Assembly: GCF_000003605.2 (NCBI RefSeq)
Contig: NW_003122440.1
Span: 178,139 to 233,817 of the forward strand
Direction: 5' to 3'
Source of the DNA: Saccoglossus kowalevskii
Taxonomy: Eukaryota; Hemichordata; Enteropneusta; Harrimaniidae
DNA length: 55,679 nucleotides
In this document: positions 37,101 to 51,100 of the stretch, piece by piece
Position numbering within the stretch: the first letter of the stretch is position 1
Layout of the letters: each line of letters opens with the position of its first letter
Made by a program: the position numbers and the translations under genes
The notes under the pieces: model-generated
What the model was told of the DNA's origin: nothing
Seen by the model: only the letters and a program-made list of their open reading frames with translations
Databases searched by the model: none

Positions 37101-39117
37101 ACTCCAGCATGACAGTTATACCATTGCTGTGCATCATAAATTGAACATTGCTATTAATAAAGTTGTTGTCAAACAATATTATGAGAGACAGTACTTTAAA
37201 TTTAAATAGTGAACTGCAGATGATTTTATTGTTACAGTAATGTACCTCAAATTCATTTTTGCATTAAACGATTTGCAGCAGAAAATGTTGATGATTTACT
37301 TCAATAGATACATGTATATGATAATTATGAAAGTTTGAAAGTTAAAAGTAAAAAAGTTAATTTATTTCTAAAATATTGTACCAAATGAAAATAGCATCCC
37401 ATTTTTGGAAAAAATGATGCAGACATATGTTTTAAAATGTGACGAAAGCTGACTTTAATTGGTGTACCAAATTACATCAAGATTTAGACAATATTTGAGT
37501 GTTTATTTGCACCCATCTTTCTGAAAAGTTAACCAGTGATTTTTTCTTACCTATAATATATAAAGTTGATTGCCAAGATCACTCAAATCATTGCTTGTGT
37601 ACTTACCCTGTGAAAGTACTTGCAATGCTTGGTCTGTATGTCCAAGCTGCTGCTCAATGGCTGACAAAGCCAGGCGAGCTTCTAAATGCGATGGTGCTAA
37701 CTTTATTACTTTATGATAGCACACTGATGCCAACTGAAGTTCTCCAAGACAATTTACACATTCTGCATACCGCAACCAAACAGCTGCCTGGATGAAAAGA
37801 ACAAATAATTGATTTTCACTTCACCGCGAGATGAAGGAATGGGACATATTGAACGTCTCTGGTAAAAAAATTGTTTAAAATACATGTACATGCAATTACA
37901 GTTATCAAATAAAACATACAATATCAAATTAAACACTGAATAATTTATTGCCACTTTAATGCTATCAAAAACTGACAAACCTACTAATGATCAATTCCAT
38001 GTTAAAGCATATGGTATCACATGCTATCATCACAGTTACAGTTGTATATCCACTTTGCATGAACTGCAGACAACTTCTCACGGATTCAAGTATATCATGA
38101 TGGCTTTGGCTGTACAGTTTTTATCAAACAGAATCCTGAACTCAAATTTAAAAGTCCCCCAAAAGTAAGTAAATGTATATGCAAATGGTCTTGATTAATA
38201 GTTTCTGATTTCAGACTTCATCCAAAATAATGACTATTATCAAAGAAAGCTTAGAAAGAACTCAAGCAGCTTGACGTATTGCAATGAACAGAAATTGTTT
38301 AATTACTTTGCGAATCATATAACTAATATACAGAGAATTGATTGCTAAAATCATGGATTTGTTGATTATGCCTGTGCAACTAGTATATGCACCAAATTTC
38401 ATCAAAATACAATGAGTGGTTTCTGAGATATCTGAATTATGCAAATAAGGTAATTAATATTCACAGATTTCAACCCAAAGCTAATCAACTCTACATATCA
38501 TCCCATAGTAAGAAATGTCATCAAAATCATTATATCATTAGAACAGCTTAAAATGCTAATTATGCAAATTAGGTAATTAATATGCACAAGTTTCAACGCA
38601 AGCCTCATCAACATTATTTATACACATTATTTTATAATAGCATTCACGAAACAACTTTCAGCAAAATCCAATGTAGTTTCTGCGAAATAATAGAAACTTG
38701 ATAATTATGCAAACTAGGCAAATTATATGCACAGATCAGATCAAAACATGACCAAGTCTATGCATTCACTCCAGAGCATCTAAGTATAATGTTTCAATAA
38801 AATCCAACTAGAAGATATCAGCAAAACAGTCCCGAAACAGCTGAAAATTGGCTATTATGCAAATTAAGTAATTATTAAGCATGGATTTGAACCAAAACCT
38901 CAATCATATCTGCACATTACCCCAGAGAATATATCTACCAGGGTTTAATCGAAATGCAATGCGTAGTTTTTTGAGATATGAGTAAAACAGATTATTATGC
39001 AAATTAAGCAATTAATAAATACAAATTTGAACCAAAACCTAATTAAATCTGGGCAATCCATTAGAGCATCTATGTACCAAGTTTCATTGAAATGCAATGA
39101 GTAGTTCTTGACAGACA

Positions 39118-39156
<39 letters not shown>

Positions 39157-42100
39157 CTTACTGTCATTGTGATGACACACATTGGATTAACTTTTAATAT
39201 AGTTGAATTAACTTTTAATATAGTTGCGATATGAACTTGATTAAAATGCACTCCTATATAGGGTTACATATTAATTGGAGTTTAATTAAATAAAAGTTGA
39301 ATATCCCATGACTGAACATAGAAATGTTTGTGATGCTTGGGTTTAGCAAAGGGGAAGGTATGGTACAATTATATTAATATTAATATTAATATTAAAATTC
39401 ACATTAAGCATTTATATATTATATTTATAAATTATGAAAATAGTGAGGGTCATCACAATGTAGGTCCTGTCGTCACAAGTGGAAGTAAAGTTAAATTGAA
39501 TTTGTCACAACATTGTTACTACACACGCACATAGACACACTAACTGCAATAACTCTCATTGTGTTCTTCGCACACAGAAGTCAAAAATGCGTGTCCTTAG
39601 AAAAACAAATTGACCAAAACCATGTTTTTTCGTTTATTTCTGGGCCTTATTACAGAAAAGGTGCATAAATAAGAGATTGTGTTGGTTTGCTTTCTCTAAG
39701 AGTGAAAATATAGCAATATTATAATACTGCCCTCTTGAGGCCAACAGCAATTTTAACACATTGACATGGAAAAAGCGCCCCCTTGAGGTCAACTAACAAC
39801 TTACCAGATTGTACTTCTCAGAGTTCACTAGCAATGCAAGAATTGGTTTGGCTTCTTTGTACATACCTAGTGGATGGAAATAAAGGTTACCTAAATGTTC
39901 TACCCAAAATGTTGTACCCAAGTTTGTACCTAAATACTGTACCCAAAATGATGTACCCAAATGTTCTCCCCAAAATGCTGCACCCAAATGTAGTACCCAA
40001 AATCCTGTACCCAAATGCAGTACCCAAAATGCTGTACCCAAATGTAGTACCCAAAATGCTGTACCCAAATGTAGTACCCAAAATGCTGTGCCCAAATGTA
40101 GTACCCAAAATGCTGCACCCAAATGTAGTACCCAAAATGCTGTACCCAAATGTAGTACCCAAAATGCTGTATCCAAATGTAGTACCCAAAATGCTGTACC
40201 CAAATGTAGTACTCAAAATGCTGTACCCAAATGTATTACCGCAAATGCTGTACCCAAAATTCTGTACCCAAATGTAGTATCCAAAATGCTATACCAAAAT
40301 GTAGTACCCAAAATGCTGTACCCAAAATGTATTACCCAAAATGCTGTATCCAAATGTAGTACCCAAAATGCTGTACCCAAATGTAGTACTCAAAATGCTG
40401 TACCCAAATGTATTACCGCAAATGCTGTACCCAAAATTCTGTACCCAAATGTAGTATCCAAAATGCTATACCAAAATGTAGTACCCAAAATGCTGTACCC
40501 AAAATGTATTACCCAAAATGATGCACCCAAATGTAGTATCCAAAATGCTGTACCCAAATATAGTATCCAAAATGCTGTACCAAAATGTAGTACCCAAAAT
40601 GCTGTACCCAAATGTAGTACCCAAAATGCTGTACCCAAATGTAGTACTCAAAATGCTGTACCCAAATGTATTACCGCAAATGCTGTACCGCAAATGCTGT
40701 ACCCAAAATTCTGTACCCAAATGTAGTATCCAAAATGCTATACCAAAATGTAGTACCCAAAATGCTGTACCCAAATGTATTACCCAAAATGATGCACCCA
40801 AATGTAGTATCCAAAATGCTGTACCCAAATATAGTATCCAAAATGCTGTACCAAAATGTAGTACCCAAAATGCTGTACCCAAATGTAGTACCCAAAATGC
40901 TGTACCCAAATGTAGTACCCAAAATGCTGTACCCAAATGTAGTACCCAAAATGTAGTACCCAAAATGCTGTACCCAAATGTAGTACCCAAAATGCTGTAC
41001 CCAAATGTTGTACCAAACTGTTTGTTTGGTGTTTAAAAGAGACAAATATTAACCACATGCTTTAATGCCTTAGTGAAATAAACATTACTTAGTTGATTTT
41101 TCGGACTATCACTTGAATAACACAAGATTTGAATAAAAAAAACACTGATGCTTTGGTTGATTATAGAACTGAGATATATTTGTAAGTGCTAAATGTAAGG
41201 AAAATTAGATACCAGATTACAAAGCATCTGCAAAAAAAGATTGACAAATTAAAAATAAGTTTTTTAATTTTTAATGATAGTTAACACAGAAAATATAACT
41301 AAAGTTTCCATCTGTTCAAATATTTTTGAGAAATTGATAAAAAAAAAATTTCACTTTCAATGTTTTTAAATAGTGTAAAATGAACTCTACTACTTTAAAA
41401 AAAATATTTCTTTGCTTTTGATATAAATTAGTATTTAAACAACACACTTTTTGTCCTATGTCATTTTTAATTAGGGTATTAGAGACTACAAACTGCCTAA
41501 ATATGCGGATGTGTACAATAATGGGTAGTCAAGACTATATTTTAAGCAAACATCCTCACTCTGTTCTGTTATTAGGCAATAATGGGAAGTTATTTTAATT
41601 ATAATACCATGAACTGTTGAAAAATTTAATATAGCGGTAGTGGAAATTAAAAATAAAATAAAATGTTGTTAGCATGTCATGGATGCTTGTAAACAACATA
41701 CAAATATACGCACATAGGTAAATTTCCAGATGAAAATGCGCAGGATTTCCCAACCTCAACATATACATGTAATAATGGGTTTGTTTTTTAAACTTTCCAA
41801 TGTGGAGAAACATTATGAGATGCACACACACAATCTTCTTGTATGCTCAAGCAATAACCTCAAGCACTGCACTGCCCTGTTATCTGATAACAGAGCTGCA
41901 TGTGGTACTGAACGACCAATGAGACTGCAGCATTTTAGTAACGGGCAGCGATCAGTAATAAAATGTGATGTACACACGTAAAATACATTGTTATAAAGTT
42001 TGAGTGTGTAATGCACTATGACAATTTGGCTGCTTATCCAGACGCCCCAAATTTGGAAGATTTTAGCATGGATGAATTATTTTCTATTATTGTTTCAAGT

Positions 42101-45100
42101 AATGATTTTTTTCATTCTTAGCATTTTTGCAAAATTTATTTTCTATATTCTTGATATGTTTTAGTACTGTAAGTTTTTGTTGTCCTGAATGTTTTGTTCT
42201 GTTATTTTTGGACTTTACTCAAGATTTCATTGGTACGTTCCAAATAAAAAATTCTATCTATCTGAGTTAATTACACATCAAACACAACCAATCAGTGAGG
42301 ATCTCAATAAGATGCTTTCCAATAACAGCTAAGCAATCATAAAAAACGATGTATTTACCGACATCTATATAGGCTTCAGCTATGTCTAAATACAGATCAC
42401 CCATTTCATCCGGACTCTCTTCAAATAATGGTGCCAAGATAGTCTATAGATGAGAAAATATGTACAGTAAGTTGAAAGAGTCAAACAATATCAAACTCTT
42501 ACCATGTCCATCAAAGCATTTGTCTGTAAAAGCTGATAAAACTGGTACCATTTCTTTGATATTTTCACTACTTATTACAATTACGTTAATTAGCACTGAT
42601 TGCATGATTATCACCAGAACATATTATTCATGATTGTAGTTTAGTACTGACCTGTATAGGCTTAGTGTGTTTTGTATGCAGCAAACATATAGCTAGTTTA
42701 ATTCTTAGGTCAATGGGTATCTCTGCTGGTACGATTACATCATGAATGTCGATTTGATCTAAAGATTCCAGCTGATCCACCGTTCTTTGCTGAATAACTA
42801 CCCCACAGTGTCTGCAAAGGATCTGCAAAGCTGTGTCATACTGTTTCATTGACATACACAGCTCACTGGATATATTCACGTCTGAGATAAAATATATATA
42901 AATATGTAAATTCATATTATATTACAGTTGTAGCAGTATGTTGTGTTTGGGTCCCAAGTTTCGGTATCAGTGTAAGTTTTGATAACAAATAGTTTGAAAC
43001 AGATAAGTTTATTGAATAAGATCTCTAATTCATCACCATGTAATATCAGATTCATTTTCTTCTTTTTTCTGCAATTTATTTGAAATATTTATAAATTATT
43101 ATTTTTTCATATAAAGTTAAATGTATGTTAGTGACCACCCTTATGTAAAGACCACCTGCCTATATAAAAATCCCAATGCAATTTATGTGTAAGAAGACCG
43201 ATATAAGAATCACCTGATACACGACCATCTTTGGACCATCAATGCATTTTATAAAAGTGACTTGTATATAGAGAAAATGTCTAATGGGTTCAGTGATCAC
43301 CCTTTTGACACAAGGTTGGTAAAATGAACATATGTGTAAAAGCCAAAATGATGGAAGTTGGTTACATGTTTAGTATTTACACTGTTCTATATAAACTGAC
43401 ATATTCAATTCAATTCAATCAGGGAAACAAGAATATTTAATATTCTCTTTTGCTGACAAATTGAACTTTAAACTAAGAAATTATTGACATAAATTTATTA
43501 ATGAAATAATTGATCATGAATTGTAAAATATACCTTGGGTGGTTGCTTAATAAAGGTTTGATTATATTTTATTTTATCTCACTTAATTTAATATTTATTT
43601 GCCAGTTATGAATTTTTTCAAAGTTTTGGATATAGGTTTCATTCAAGGAAACACATTGGGACATGCTCTGAAAATTACTTACAATAATTTGCTTGGTGTT
43701 TTTTAAATGTGCATGATATGATAACCCATTTTTTATACCACTTAAATTAGGAAAGACACCCAACATCATAAAACTGGTACACATCTTGCCGGGATGAGGA
43801 ATATGAGTAACATACCTTCAGAACTGATAAGATCTGGGTGATTCTCCACAGCTTTCTGCATTGCATCGATTGCTTGCTGCGTATCACCCATCCTGTGGTA
43901 AGTCTGTAAAACATAGTTCAAAGCAATTATTGATCTATATTTCCCCAGAATTAAAATATGAAAATACAAAATAAAATACATTCTAAGTCAAGGTCATAAA
44001 CAGACTACTCATCATTGACTCGCTGTTACAGTGCCATCCACAGGCCAAAATTATTTTTTTTTTACATTTTTACATCTTTGTAATATCTACCTTTATTACA
44101 CATCGTCACTGAAAGGCTGTAAGTTACAACGTGTCGTAATTTTTGTGGTATTTTACGGGGTATTTTCATCCTACCATATTAGGAAATGTGAATTCCAAAT
44201 ATGGAATGATTACACGCATAACCATCCTCTAATAACAAAAACAAACATGGCTGCCACCAGAGTTTTACTGGATTCAACAAAAACATTTTGGATTTCGGCA
44301 TTCCCATGTATCATTGGAAGGAAAAGATGTATAATAATAAGGTTATTATGAGAATCCCTCAAAGTATGCACTCAGACTGTACGCCGCGCATTGACGGTCG
44401 ATACTCCAGCTGTACTGTTATCATGCATACTTTGCGGTATCCTTTATGGTGTTTTTGAACGCAAGTTAAGCTAGATCTAGGGAATCTGAAAGCCAGTTAA
44501 ATGTTACATTGTGCTTGGATTGTACTGCATCACAAGAAATAAATCGAGGTATGAATTTCACAAAAATTGATTCAAATATACTTCCAGTACTACACCATTC
44601 TACAATAATCTTCAATAATCAAAGAAAGAAAGAACTCCCATGTGCTGAGAGTATTGGAGACACATTAAATATAATTTGAAATTACTTAGCTGAAAACTAA
44701 TTATGCAAATCAGAAAATTAACATGAACAGATNNNNNNNNNNNNNNNNNNNNNNNNNNNNNNNNNNNNNNNNNNNNNNNNNNNNNNNNNNNNNNNNNNNN
44801 NNNNNNNNNNNNNNNNNNNNNNNNNNNNNNNNNNNNNNNNNNNNNNNNNNNNNNNNNNNNNNNNNNNNNNNNNNNNNNNNNNNNNNNNNNNNNNNNNNNN
44901 NNNNNNNNNNNNNNNNNNNNNNNNNNNNNNNNNNNNNNNNNNNNNNNNNNNNNNNNNNNNNNNNNNNNNNNNNNNNNNNNNNNNNNNNNNNNNNNNNNNN
45001 NNNNNNNNNNNNNNNNNNNNNNNNNNNNNNNNNNNNNNNNNNNNNNNNNNNNNNNNNNNNNNNNNNNNNNNNNNNNNNNNNGACTTGACGAAAAAAGTTA

Positions 45101-48100
45101 CGGAAGAAAGAAGAAAGAAGAAAGAAGAAAGAATAAAGAAGAAAGAAGATGAAGAAGAAAAAAACGAACAATAAGAATAGGGGCCACGCCCTACAGGCTT
45201 GGGCCCCTAAATATGTAGACTTGCTGTTTTTAACAATAATTCAAAAATATCACTTTTCACCAAAAATGACAAAAATAATCATCAAAATTAGATAATTGAA
45301 AATATCACCACAAAATTAACAAATCTGAAAGAGGTTCACATGTAGTACCTATATATGTAATATAAAAGCAATCAGACTTGTGGTTTTTAACAAGATGTCG
45401 AAAATATCACTTTTTAACAAAAAATTACAAAAATATTCACTAAAATTAGAGAATTAAAGATATCATCACGAAATAAACACATCTGAGAGAGGTCCACATG
45501 TAGTACCTATATATGTAATATCAAAGCAATTGGACTTGCGGTTTTCAACAAGAAGTCGAAAATATCACTTTTTACCAAAAATTACAAAAAAATTCATCAA
45601 AATTAGAGAAATGAAGATATCATCATGAAATGAACAAATCTGAGAGAGGTCCACATGTAGTACCCATACATGTAATACCAAAGCAATTGGACTTGCAGTT
45701 TTTAACAAGAAGTCGAAAATATCACTTTTTAGCAAAAATTTCAAAAATATTCACCAAAATCAGAGAACTAAAGATATCATTACAAAATGAACAAATCTGA
45801 GAGAGGTCCACATGTAGTACCTATATATGTAATATAAAAACAATCAGACTTGTGGTTTTTAACAAGATGTCGAAAATATCTTTTTTTAGCAAAAATGTCA
45901 AAAATATTCACCAAAATTAGAGAATTAAAGATATCATTACAAAATGAACAAATCTGAGAGAGGTCCACATGTAGTACCCATATATGTAGTATCAATTTGA
46001 AAGCAATTGGACTTGCGGTTTTAAACAAGAAGTTGAAAATATCACTTTTTACCAAACATTACAAAAATATTCACCAAAATTAGAGAATTGGAGATATTAT
46101 CATGAAATGAACAAATCTAAGAGAGGTCTACCCAAGGTACACATGCACCAAGTATCAAAGCATTCAGGCTTATAGTTTTCAAGAAAAAGTCGAAAAAGTA
46201 AAACATTGACACGGACAACGATGGACATTATCACTCATACGATAAGCTCTGCTCGACAAAGTCGACAGCGGAGCTAAAAATGTGCGCTGCACATGCAGTC
46301 AACCAGCTTGAATGTTACATATTGCAATAAAATGCATATGCATAGGTTTCTTATGATGTACTGCATGTTTATATGCAAAATATAATTTGCAAACTTCTTA
46401 TATAAACCGAGGCATATTTGTTTCCTATTCCCAACAGTGCTATGTTGTTGTGACAGTTCCCAACATTTAATGTCACTATTGTCTTTTCTGACTTTTTTTA
46501 TTTGTGAAAAGCTCATGTTAAATTGATGCATTTAAGCCATGCAAACCATATTCATGTAAATGACTACATGTACATATGTGTGACCATATCCTATCATAAT
46601 AGCGTGGAAGTTGTAATGCAGTATCAAAGCCAGTCCACCCACACAGGGGGAGGGTCGATTCTTTGCTATTCAATCAGGGAAGAGTTAAACTCAAGTCTTC
46701 CAAGCATGATGCAAGCAAACACTATACTAGCAGTTTTAAATCTGTAAATGGGATTCCTTAATTTTTGAATGGTAAAGTCAACTTTTGTTTACCTTGCATG
46801 AAATAACCGTTTTCCTATTATTTTTTTTTACAATTTTTTTGATCCAGATGTTTTAGTGATGAATAATTATGTTATAACGAAAAATTATAGAAAAGTACAA
46901 ATAATTATAAAATAATTAATTTAAAAAAAAAAATAAAAAAAAAATACACTGGCCAATGTGGATCACAAATGAGGAAATCAGATAATGTGCAAACATTCAA
47001 ACAATAAGTGAAATTGTAAAAAAACAGGTGGTGGAAGTGAATTTGACATGTGTTACGCATTGAAAGGAATGACATACCAAGAATAGCCTTAACATGGGCA
47101 CAGAAGAGCAAAAAGAATGTGAGAAGATCAAAGGAGACAAGGAAATGATGATGATGATGATGACAAATAATAACAAAATGTTTGCGACGAAAATTGATTG
47201 TGTTGAAAGGGTTATCCTCCCTGACTTCTGACCTTTCTACCACTCTCATAAGAAGATGTCCTTATCATTTTTCTCCAACAATATATGTAGTCTCATGGAC
47301 AACAAACAATGTTAACAGATATAACAATTTTAATTTTGTTGTATGCAGTGATAACCATTTATTTACCTTTACTGTAGCACAGGATGGCTTGTTTAATGTT
47401 ATCTTGTTCCAGCGACATTTCAGCCAACTTGATCCACTCTTCAACATCACGAGGACTTAAATGAGCAGCAATCAAAGAAAACTGGAAAAAAAAACATGTA
47501 GGAATAAAATACTTTTAAATTTGTTCTTGCAAAATACTGCATCACAAACTTTCTTAACCAGCGGCTAAAAGTATAGATACACCACAGGGAGTTGGACAAA
47601 CTTATGTATTTTAATAAATTATTAAATAATAAATTGTTATATAAATTTTCTTTTAACCCCCCCCCCCACTTCCTGGTCTCGATTTCAAGTAATCACTGAT
47701 CCGTGTTTATACCACTAACAGTCCCTCAACGTTGAGGGACTGTGTACCACTCTTTCCTTTATCACAACTTTGTTACGCGCTAATGTTAGATGCAAATTTT
47801 AACGCGCGATGTAGACACGCCCTATTATAGTAAAATATCCCAAGGGTTGAAACGCGCCAGGACTGTGGCATAAAATCACGCATTCGAACCTTTCAAAGTT
47901 CGTTTTCTTTACATATATGGCATCTGTAATGACATGGATGGCATTAGAAAGTGACACAATTGCATTTGCACTTGAATATTTGACAAATTAAAACTCATTG
48001 CGATTGCGCGACATGGCAGGAGCACAACCGTAAAGCCAGAAACCGGATGTTGCGATCTTTGACCTCTATTGCAAAGAATGACTCGTATATTGTTGTCACA

Positions 48101-51100
48101 TGATCAGAAGTAAACAATTTTCCCATGAATTGTGCTGCTGCTATGTTGATTATTTTCATTAGAAAGATCTCGAAGAGCAATGCGAACGACATTTGATGTA
48201 GAAACCATTTTACAGAAGAGTGTCGGAGATCACACTTGCACGCACGCAGCATTTCATGTTTATTAATGCATCTCATGAATAAATTAAATGCCCACTTTTA
48301 CTATGTAATAGGATGTGTCTACGTCGCGCGTTAAAATTTGCATATAACATTAGCGCGTAACAAAGTTGTGATAAAGGAAAGAATGGTATAAACAAGGATC
48401 AGTGATTACTTGAAATCGATACCAGGAAGGGGGAGGTAAAAGAAGAGTTATATAACAATTTATTATTTAATAATTTATTAAATACATAAGTTTGTCCAAC
48501 TCCATGTGGATACACATTTGTGGGCACTCAAAGTGCTAAAAATATTTGTTTTAATTTTTTAGCTGCTTACACTGTCTTTGCTTCACACTGTTACCATTTT
48601 GAAGCTGTACTACAAGCAGAACAAAAAAAATGAAATACCATGAAAACTGCTAAAATGTCTTTTTTTAAAGTACTGCATAAGTAGCAAGGCTGTAGATAAA
48701 TAATGAACCTAGTGTAACTATTACCACCTTGCCCATTGAGAATCAAATGAATGAATGGATATAGACTAACGATGCATGGCAAAAATAAATATGACCCCTC
48801 CCCCAAATGCAATAATATATTTACTTAGGCACAAGAACAATGAAGTCATCATATTTAAATGTAAAAAAAAAATAATATTCCTATTACTCAAATAATACCA
48901 CATCTTCAGTATTAATCTCAATGTATAGAATACTATAAAATAAATTTTAGAAATGTTCCTATAAAAAATTAGTACAAGATATCTAAGCAAAATTTGGCGA
49001 GAAAATTACTAGTTACAAATGTAACTTGTTCCTCAATTAATACTATGTACTTTTAACCTTTGATAGCACATGGTTTTTGTTCAACATATATTAGGAAAGT
49101 TATCTTTCAAAAAAATGTCTGCATACTAACCTGTAATGACCTTTCTATGTCTCCTTTATCTTCATATATCATACCTAGCAGTTGAAATGGTTCATAACTA
49201 CTTGGTGCTGGTCAAAAAGAAAAAAAATTTATTACATACAAGTACAACTCTTTGTTCAATTTTCATTTTTAAATGTTTTTCTCATATGAAACATTATCTG
49301 AAATAAAATGAATAAAATAAAAATCTACATATACTCATTCAAGATGTGAATGCTTTGGTTTATAAAACACACAGCCCCATCTATCACCCATGAATGACAC
49401 ACCTTGGCGTATAATCTCCATACACATTTTAATGGCATCTTCATGGTCACTTCGTGCAAAGCGCAAATTAGCTTCTCCCATCAATCCCCTCAGAGCTTTA
49501 GGAACACGGTTTCTTCTTTTTTGCATCTTACGTTGCTGTTTTCGTTGTTCTCTGTCAAATCGCATTTCTACTTCAAATGCACTCACATCTGTAAACACAA
49601 AAGAAGAATGAAATAAAATATATTTTTCCAAAACATAGATTTTTTTTTAAAAGTATGCACAGATACAATGTACTCTACATACTCTACAAGTGACTTAAAG
49701 TTGTCGTATTGGCAAGAATGTGTTTGAATCCATTGACATGTGAAGTAATATGTGTACTGTAATAAATATAGCCAGGCCAATAGCAGAACATAGCTGAGCA
49801 GTTCTGTAGTTCGGCTGTGGTTAAATTTTGAGCATCTTCGGAGGTCATCAAGTTACTGCTTGACTAATATAAGGTTATTACAAGGATTCTGCAAAGTATG
49901 AACGAAGACACTACAGCGGAATTATGCGAGTTTAGAACAGATTTAGCAAAATTCATTGTGTGGGATCCGGTCAAACCTTTGAGGCAGCCATGTTTTTTTT
50001 TTATTATTAGAAGATGCTTATGCGCATAATGGTTATATGGTAGGATGCAAAAACATCCAGTACAATACCGCAAAATTACGGCACGCTGTAACTTATAGTG
50101 TTACGATGACAGATGCATAATATACAATTTAACAAGATTACTTAAATATGCAGGAACTTTAGAAACTATGAACACCAAATCATACTGCGGTATTCTAATA
50201 TTACCTTCCGATGCCCCGATCTCCACGTCAGCTTCAACATTTGAGTCATCAACCATGGCAGCAAATTCATTGAATGACAAGTCTCCTAGAAGACAATAGG
50301 TATTGTACGGTAATATTACCGTTAGCATTTATGTAGATTTGGCTGTGATCAAATATTTTGCATGGCATACATGTATATTGGCACTGCGTTCAAGCAAACA
50401 TAGAATATGGAACATTTGACATTTCCTAGGCTAGTTGTGTTCCAAAGCTAGATTTGAAACAGCGCTGCATATCAATATTTTAGACATTCCAGATAAAATA
50501 TAAATCAGTCAATTTCCATTACGCATAACTTGTGAACACCATAACTGCTGATTCCAATTTAATGGCTCATTTCGTTACTACATAAATTGTATGTTAAAGA
50601 CTTGAAATGATTTTACAGATTTAAAGGGGAACTGATACAATAAATAGGGACAAGATGGCCACCGCAATTAGTAAGCTAATCCGAACCAAGCCGCTCACAT
50701 CGTGGCGGGAGCTCCGGGAAATGTGCTATTCACAATGTTTAGAGATCAAGCTGTGATTTCAAATACAATTCTAAAGGCGTATGAATATGTACACTCATCT
50801 GATTGGGCTTTTGATATATAAATCAATAAAACCGTTTTATCAGATCAAGTTTGCAAACGACTCAACAAGATGTCCATTTGTTTTTACTAGCACAACCAGT
50901 AGTTGAGGTCCATGGTGCCAAATATTGAAACAACATCAATTTTGTAATAATTACAAACGCTATAGATGCATGGAATGTTAAAATTAAGTGAAATTGCTTT
51001 GACAGAACGCTTTCTTCTTTCTCGCCGCTCAATTAATTTTGACTGTACAGTAAACCTCACGTTCACCCACTAGACCACAAGAACTCAAATCTCATACAAG

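Larger units (their letters stand above)
39867..42358 (-). other. GTF3C3 intron 10 with minisatellite and a possible retroelement 3' end
   Basis: The intron holds the 27-bp minisatellite 39891-41019. It also holds a segment ending at 42262 in AATAAAAAATTCTATCTATC, which looks like the 3' end of a non-LTR retroelement. The stretch between is AT-rich. Confidence 0.6.
43904..47366 (-). other. GTF3C3 intron interval with an unseen exon
   Basis: Phases on the two sides (1 out, 0 in) require at least one more exon here, and the human protein has about 57 residues at this place (about 170 bases). I do not see it on the - strand in readable sequence. The interval contains a dispersed hairpin-ended repeat (44119-44450), a 349-base gap (44733-45081), a GAA-rich tract (45100-45165) and a 157-bp tandem array (45230-46275). 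Confidence 0.6.
47482..49130 (-). other. GTF3C3 intron 6, containing a long-TIR element
   Basis: More than half of this intron is the 926-bp element 47583-48508. The remainder is AT-rich with nothing recognised. Confidence 0.7.

Noticed and set aside
39783-41058. Long open frames on both strands (up to about 212 codons) with repeated peptides
   Set aside because: They come only from the 27-bp minisatellite, whose period is a multiple of three. Several overlapping frames are equally open, which real genes do not show.
46905-47249. 114-codon - strand frame as the missing GTF3C3 exon
   Set aside because: It contains a His run, Phe-rich low-complexity sequence and no TPR pattern.
50307-50322. 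ACGGTAATATTACCGT palindrome containing the nonanucleotide TAATATTAC of rolling-circle replication origins
   Set aside because: There is no Rep-like coding sequence nearby and the stem is only four bases. In AT-rich intron DNA this is expected by chance.
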